64,000 nt of DNA, from the NCBI GenBank assembly GCA_029204225.1, contig CM055109.1, positions 33,807,167 through 33,871,166 on the forward strand. The letters run 5' to 3'. Made by a program: the position numbers and the translations under genes. Within the stretch, counting starts at the first letter, position 1. Every line of letters begins with the position of its first letter. This stretch comes from Diphasiastrum complanatum. Its lineage: Eukaryota; Streptophyta; Lycopodiopsida; Lycopodiales; Lycopodiaceae. The notes under the pieces were generated by a model that did not search any database, was not told the origin of the DNA, and was given only the letters and a program-made list of their open reading frames with translations. Positions 59,684-64,000 of this stretch are shown one piece after another.

Positions 59684-60744
59684 TATTGATGTTGTGCAAT
59701 GCAAGAAGTACTTCCCCTTTGTGTTGTGGAGACATATCAGTGAATGTGCACGCAACTCGGAGATGTCTTTCCCTTACGTTCCGAAATTCTGCAAATGATA
59801 CGCTATAATCAACAAGTGCACAAAGCAATTAGTATTTAGTAAAACTAGGGTGTTCTCAAAACCATAAAATCTCAAGCATACATGGTTTCTTTATGACCTT
59901 CATCCAAGCACAAATGCGATGGTTTCCATCCCATACGATATATTTCTTCTTTGACAGAAACTTCCACTCGGGCAAGTCCTCTAGCTCTCTCTCGAATTCT
60001 GCATCCACCTCAAACCAAATGGGTCCCCACTCTTGGAGGTCCATATCAAACACCTACATCTCCGAACTATCAAATTTTTTGCAGGATACCAACAATGACA
60101 CTTGTTTTCTTATGTATCCATCTTGTCTAAACACGCTACCAAGGGTGGACATGTTCTCTCTTATCATCCTCACACTCTCATGAGGAACCAGCCTACACAG
60201 GGGAATCAACGGTGGCTGCGTATGTATATTCACATGTAGGTTATCGATCACTCTTTCGAGGATCTTCGTCTCTACCACTTAACCCAAGAGTATTTTCTTC
60301 TCCTTTCTTTTAACTTTTGAATCACTCTTCTTTCTTGTTGTGGCTAACTGGACATTAATGGTTGGCTGGGTTGCGGTGTCTGCTGTCTCTTCCTCTATAT
60401 TTTGTGGTGCAGGAACAAATGCCACCCTTGAAGCAAATTATGTTCTTCCCTCTGTTAGGTTAGTGGTAAATGTTGTTGGTTCCTAAAAAATAGCACAAAG
60501 AAAAGTGTGTATAGTAAGCAATTTGATTGAAAATGCTTAAATACTTAACTAGGTACGTGGATCGAGTAATCTTGGTACCTGAACGTCAACATCACTTTCG
60601 GATTGCGTTTCTGGATGTTTCAAGACAGGTGCACTTTCTACCTCCATTTCCATTTGTCATGAGTTCACTACAGCTGAAGTGTCGAGAGACGATGCGCAAG
60701 GGTTTTGACAATTTGACATCAACGAATATCTCGAACTGCCCATC
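59684..60744 (-). pseudogene. Decayed multi-exon host-like gene (ParB-like NGHR box)
   Basis: Exon 1 is about 60744-60577 (GQFEIFVDVKLSKPLRIVS), after an acceptor TTTTTTTTTAG and before a donor CAG|GTACC. Exon 2 starts at about 60484 (acceptor TTTTTTAG|). It runs to about 59850 through VAFVPAPQNIEEE and TKILERVIDNLHVNI, with WKFLSKKKYIVWDGNHRICA near 59930. It carries three in-frame stops, two TAA and one TAG. A third exon (FRNVRERHLRVACTFTDMSP, LLALHNINR) ends at a donor AG|GTATTT near 59684. The DGNHR motif recalls ParB/sulfiredoxin-like domains; that link is weak. The retained introns indicate a DNA-level duplicate. Confidence 0.55.
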
Positions 60745-60774
60745 TAAAAAAAAATCAGATTCAATATGTATGGT

Positions 60775-62030
60775 TTAGAGTATCGAAAATTCCGTGCTTA
60801 GGGTATCAAAAATTTTGGGCATCGAAAAATTCTGGTCATCAAAAATTTTGGATTCCGAATATCGAAAATTTTGGGCTTAGGGTATCGAAAATTTTGAATA
60901 CTAGATATCGAAAATTCTTGGCTTAGGGTATCAAAAAAAATTTGAGACGACCCCGTATTGAGAAATTTTGATTTTTGGTATTGAAAAAAATCAAATATAG
61001 GTATAAAAAATGCTAGGCATCGAAAAATTCTGGTATTGAAAATTTTGAATTTTGGATATCGAATCTTCTGGGCTTAGGGTATCCAACATTGCTGGATATC
61101 GAAAATTCTGAGAAATTCTCCGAGTCAATCCCGTATTAAAAACTTCTGATTTTTTGTATCCAAAAATTCTGAACTTTGAATATTGAAAAATTTTCAAAAT
61201 TTTTTGAGAATCATAAAAGTTCCAAAAAAATCTAGATTTGGGATATTGAAAATTCCGGACTTAGGGTATCGAAAATTTTGAATTGTGGATATAAAAAATT
61301 CTAGGCTTAGGGTTTCAAAAGTTTTTGGTTATCGAAAATTTTGGATTTTGGATATCAAAAATTTTGGGCTTAGAGTATTGAAAATTTCTAGGTATCGAAA
61401 ATTTCGAATATTGGGTATCAAAAATTTGGGCTTAGGGTATCAAATTTTTTTTTGAGATGACCCCGTATTGGAAACTTCTGATTTTTGGTATCAAAAAATT
61501 CAGATTTAGGTATCAAAAATTTTGATTAACAAAAAATTTCAAATTTCGGATATCAAAAATTCTGGGCTTAGGGTATCCAACATTGCTGGATATCGATGAG
61601 AAATTCTCCGAGTCAATCTCGTATTGAAAACTTCTGATTTTTTGTATCAAAAAATTCAAAATTTGGATATCGAAAAATTTTCGAAAATTTCTGGAAGTCA
61701 TAAAAGTTTCAAAAAAAATCTAGGTTTGGGTTATCAACTATTCCAGGCTTAGGGTATCAAAAATTCTAGGTATTGTTATCGAAAATTCTGAATTTTGGAG
61801 ATCGAAAATTCTGGACTTAGGGTTTGAAAAATTTCTGGTTATCGAAAATTTCGGATTCTAGATATCGAAAATTTTGGGCTTAGGGTATCGAAAATTTTCC
61901 GAGACGACCCCGTATTGAAAACTTCTTATTTTTGGTATTGAAAAATTCAGATCTAGGTATCAAAAATTCTAGGCATAAAAAAAATTTGGATATCAAAAAT
62001 TTTGGGCTTAGGGTATCCAACATTTGTTAT
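60775..62030 (+). repeat. AT-rich satellite with higher-order repeats
   Basis: Dozens of variants of GGCTTAGGGTATCGAAAATT and TTTTGGATATCGAAAATTC alternate. A longer unit containing ATCCAACATT recurs at 61081, 61575 and 62015, and GACCCCGTATTG recurs near 60947, 61460 and 61908, so a period of about 440-515 bp overlies the short one. No gene. Confidence 0.85.
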
Positions 62031-62267
62031 AACTAGCTCTTCTGCGCTTACATCTTCTATTGGAACCACTCAAACAACGTTGGGAGCTAAAGATCACTTA
62101 TTTTAAATCGTGAAGCTGAAGGGTGGCCTTCCTCCTAAAGGGCAAAGAATGAGCCTACAGCTATGGCTCAATATACACAAGTTACTCAAACTTGTCACAA
62201 TACCTCCGAACGTTTTTTTACAATCGTCTTTCTGTTGTTTCTAGATCAGATTGCAAGGCAAAGTGGA

Positions 62268-62762
62268 GAAAAAAGATGGTAGGGACAATTCCTGACCATC
62301 AGCGCTGGCGCTGATAGTCTGGTGCTACCATTTTTTCTAGCTTTTCCTCGGACTTTATAAAATCATGAAACAAAAATGACAGCTCTAGATCATCAATGCC
62401 AGCGTTGATGGTCTGGAGCTGTCAATGTTTCTTCAATTTCATACGCAATACCATAAAAAAGCAAAGAAACTTAAACACATCTGACAATGAAAATAAAAAT
62501 GGCAGCTTTGGACCATTAGTACCAACGTTGATGGTCCGGAGCTGTCATTTTTTTATTGTCAATTGTGTTTGTCAAAAAAAAACTCACAAATGAAAGAAAA
62601 AATGACAGCTCCGGACCATCAACACCAGCGTTGATGGTCCGAAGCTGTCACTTTTTTTTATTGTCAACTGTGTTTGTCAAAAACAAGCTCACAAACGAAA
62701 GAAAAAACGACAACTCCGAACTATCAACACCAACGCTGATGCTCTGGAGCTGTCATTTTTTC
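62268..62762 (+). repeat. Array of five hairpin units
   Basis: Five near-palindromes of about 60-70 bp lie at 62268-62337, 62371-62430, 62495-62553, 62597-62658 and 62702-62761. Each has arms of the type AATGACAGCTCCGGACCATC / GATGGTCCGGAGCTGTCATT around a short loop. Between the later units a common spacer (TGTCAA-TGTGTTTGTCAAAAA) is also repeated, with a period of about 104 bp. Confidence 0.85.
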
Positions 62763-62815
62763 ACAAGATTTGTTTGCTACCAGAAAATTACATTTGTAGA
62801 TCCATCATCTGCTTG

Positions 62816-62990
62816 TATAAAAACTTACCCACACCGTGCCGTTCCTTGGCTGCTCGTTGGTCTATATTTGTCTGCTCATTGGTCACTCTCTCAAGAAATC
62901 GCTTCTCTCCTTGGCTCCTCATTCCTTAATTTCTCTTCGCTTTTCTGCCCTCCTCTCTTGGCTCCTCTTCTTTGCACTTTTTGTATACAA
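62816..62990 (+). promoter_or_regulatory. Candidate plant promoter and pyrimidine-rich 5' UTR
   Basis: TATAAAA at 62816-62822 is followed by a long C/T-rich stretch (62880-62980), a common layout for plant core promoters and leaders. GTTAGGGTTTAAGG near 62993-63006 resembles a telo-box. It could serve the exon at 63905. Inference only. Confidence 0.3.
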
Positions 62991-63904
62991 AGTTAGGGTT
63001 TAAGGTTCGAGTTTGGGTTTAGGTGATGAAGTAGCACCTGCCTAGCCCGAAGACAACCCTCGTAATTACTACTAACAACTCATCCATTCATGTACATTGG
63101 ATTTCAATAACTGTTTGATTCATGCTTTAGAGTTAACCCCAGTGTAAGGACCTCTTTTTCAACTAACACATGTAACTGTTGTAATGGAAACATGCCACGT
63201 CTCTTTTAGGGCAATAAAATCCCTTATCACTTTCTAGGTGTTCGGTGGATACAAAAACAAAGAATAGCTATATTATTTGACAGTGCCCCTACACAAATTT
63301 AAAGGAAAAGTAAAAACAATTCTTTTTTTTTTTCTTTTTATTTCAAGCATGCAAACCAACTGAATGTGGATCTCCTACAAGTTGTCGGTCATATATTAGT
63401 TTGAATGCCCTTAGTGGATATACTTCGCTGTCTGATATAGATAACTCATCTATATTTAGCTATAAATACCAGTTCAAAACTGTCTCATAATATAATTTAT
63501 ATAAATATACTAAGCTCATATTTAACTAATATGGGTAATATAACAATATAAATATACAATATTAATATTTACAAAGTAAAGTATATAAAATGGTGACTGA
63601 ATGTTGGGTGGCCAATTATGACATTTAAGCATGCCTCCTAGAGCACCTCACCAAGGGGCCGTTGGATTCTATGGTAGCCGTGATGCATTAAATTAGCCAT
63701 AATCTACTAAGGGACGTGTGTTTGCATGTCAAGTGAGTCTTTCCAACACTGTTCTATTTTTTCTCATTGCATGATTCACCTCCATCCTTGCAACTCACTT
63801 CTCATCCTTCTCATCCTTTCAACTCTCTATCTGCATCTGTCTGCAAGACATTTTTTTATCTTTGGTAACTAACTCAAATTATTTGTCTGAATTTGTCATT
63901 GCAG
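62991..63904. other. No coding sequence recognised
   Basis: AT-rich sequence with a purely AT island at 63480-63570 and no ORF of note. It may be intron or UTR of the gene entering at 63905. Confidence 0.4.
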
Positions 63905-64000
63905 TTACAAGAACCATCGGTGAGGAGGCAAGCATAGAAGCAAACCTGACTTTTGAAGGAATGACAACCGATCCAGTCATAGTACCTCTTGTAAATGGAA
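63905..64000 (+). CDS. Partial exon of unrecognised host-like gene
   Basis: After a pyrimidine tract and acceptor TCATTGCAG| (ending 63904), a 96-bp frame is open to the window edge and reads like protein (TIGEEASIEANLTFEGM, DPVIVPLVNG). No family is recognised. The upstream exons are not located; the TATA-like site at 62816 is a candidate start region. The frame phase of the exon is inferred. Confidence 0.35.

Noticed and set aside
60775-62030. Possible interstitial telomere array
   Set aside because: TTAGGG occurs only inside a longer satellite motif, not as tandem TTTAGGG.
62268-62762. CRISPR-like repeat array
   Set aside because: The units are palindromic hairpins with related, not unique, spacers, in a plant genome context.

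Overview
This is a stretch of nuclear DNA from a land plant, built almost entirely from LTR retrotransposons in several states of decay. Reasons: Ty1/copia polyproteins (gag, zinc knuckle, protease, integrase, YVDD reverse transcriptase, RNase H), initiator-Met-tRNA primer sites (TGGTATCAGAG), Ty3/gypsy elements with a tRNA-Asp-like primer site, a transposase-like gene with a SWIM zinc finger, and host-like genes with GT-AG introns. The transposase-like family looks to me like one common in seedless plants (fern, lycophyte, moss), but that is from memory and the taxon is not proven. No bacterial operon, CRISPR array, rRNA or convincing tRNA gene was seen.

Layout. 1-2504: decayed copia on the minus strand with an RNase H piece inserted in the opposite orientation. 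2505-3872: internally deleted gypsy element (LTR end, primer site, short core, polypurine tract, full LTR). 3951-6125: gypsy protease/RT scraps and an unrecognised ORF. 6140-8612 and 14298-15010: one minus-strand gypsy element split by a plus-strand copia (8613-14292), with a 5-bp target duplication GAACT. 15030-17782: AT-rich, gene-less. 17783-19770: gypsy LTR and leader. 21895-25440: two truncated copia gag-protease regions.

25514-37145 is the most striking object. Two nearly identical copia elements lie head to tail on the minus strand and share the central LTR (LTR-internal-LTR-internal-LTR, period exactly 5475 bp). One 5-bp target duplication (TGGAC) flanks the whole array. It sits inside a MULE-like transposase gene whose reading frame resumes on the far side (37151-39334). 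The two copies carry different disabling changes: copy A has lost the gag start codon and the catalytic integrase Glu, copy B has lost the zinc-knuckle His. Both share a frame break between the gag-protease and integrase-RT parts.

40560-43810: a copia LTR, a copia remnant that lost most of gag and the RT core, an unrecognised ORF and another copia LTR. 44933-46468: a likely small host gene with introns in its 5' UTR. 49390-53894: a copia that lost its RT core, with an (AG)n tract much longer in its 5' LTR than in its 3' LTR. 53895-55950: a minus-strand relative of the 8.6-14.3 kb copia. 55951-58620: gypsy LTR fragment, leader and a gag with four zinc knuckles. 58622-59294: gypsy scraps. 59684-60744: decayed multi-exon host-like gene. 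60775-62030: satellite with higher-order repeats. 62268-62762: five spaced hairpin units. 62816-64000: candidate promoter and 5' UTR, and an exon running off the window.

Most coding features are broken, so they are listed as pseudogenes or element parts. There is no cooperating gene set beyond the retrotransposon life cycle.
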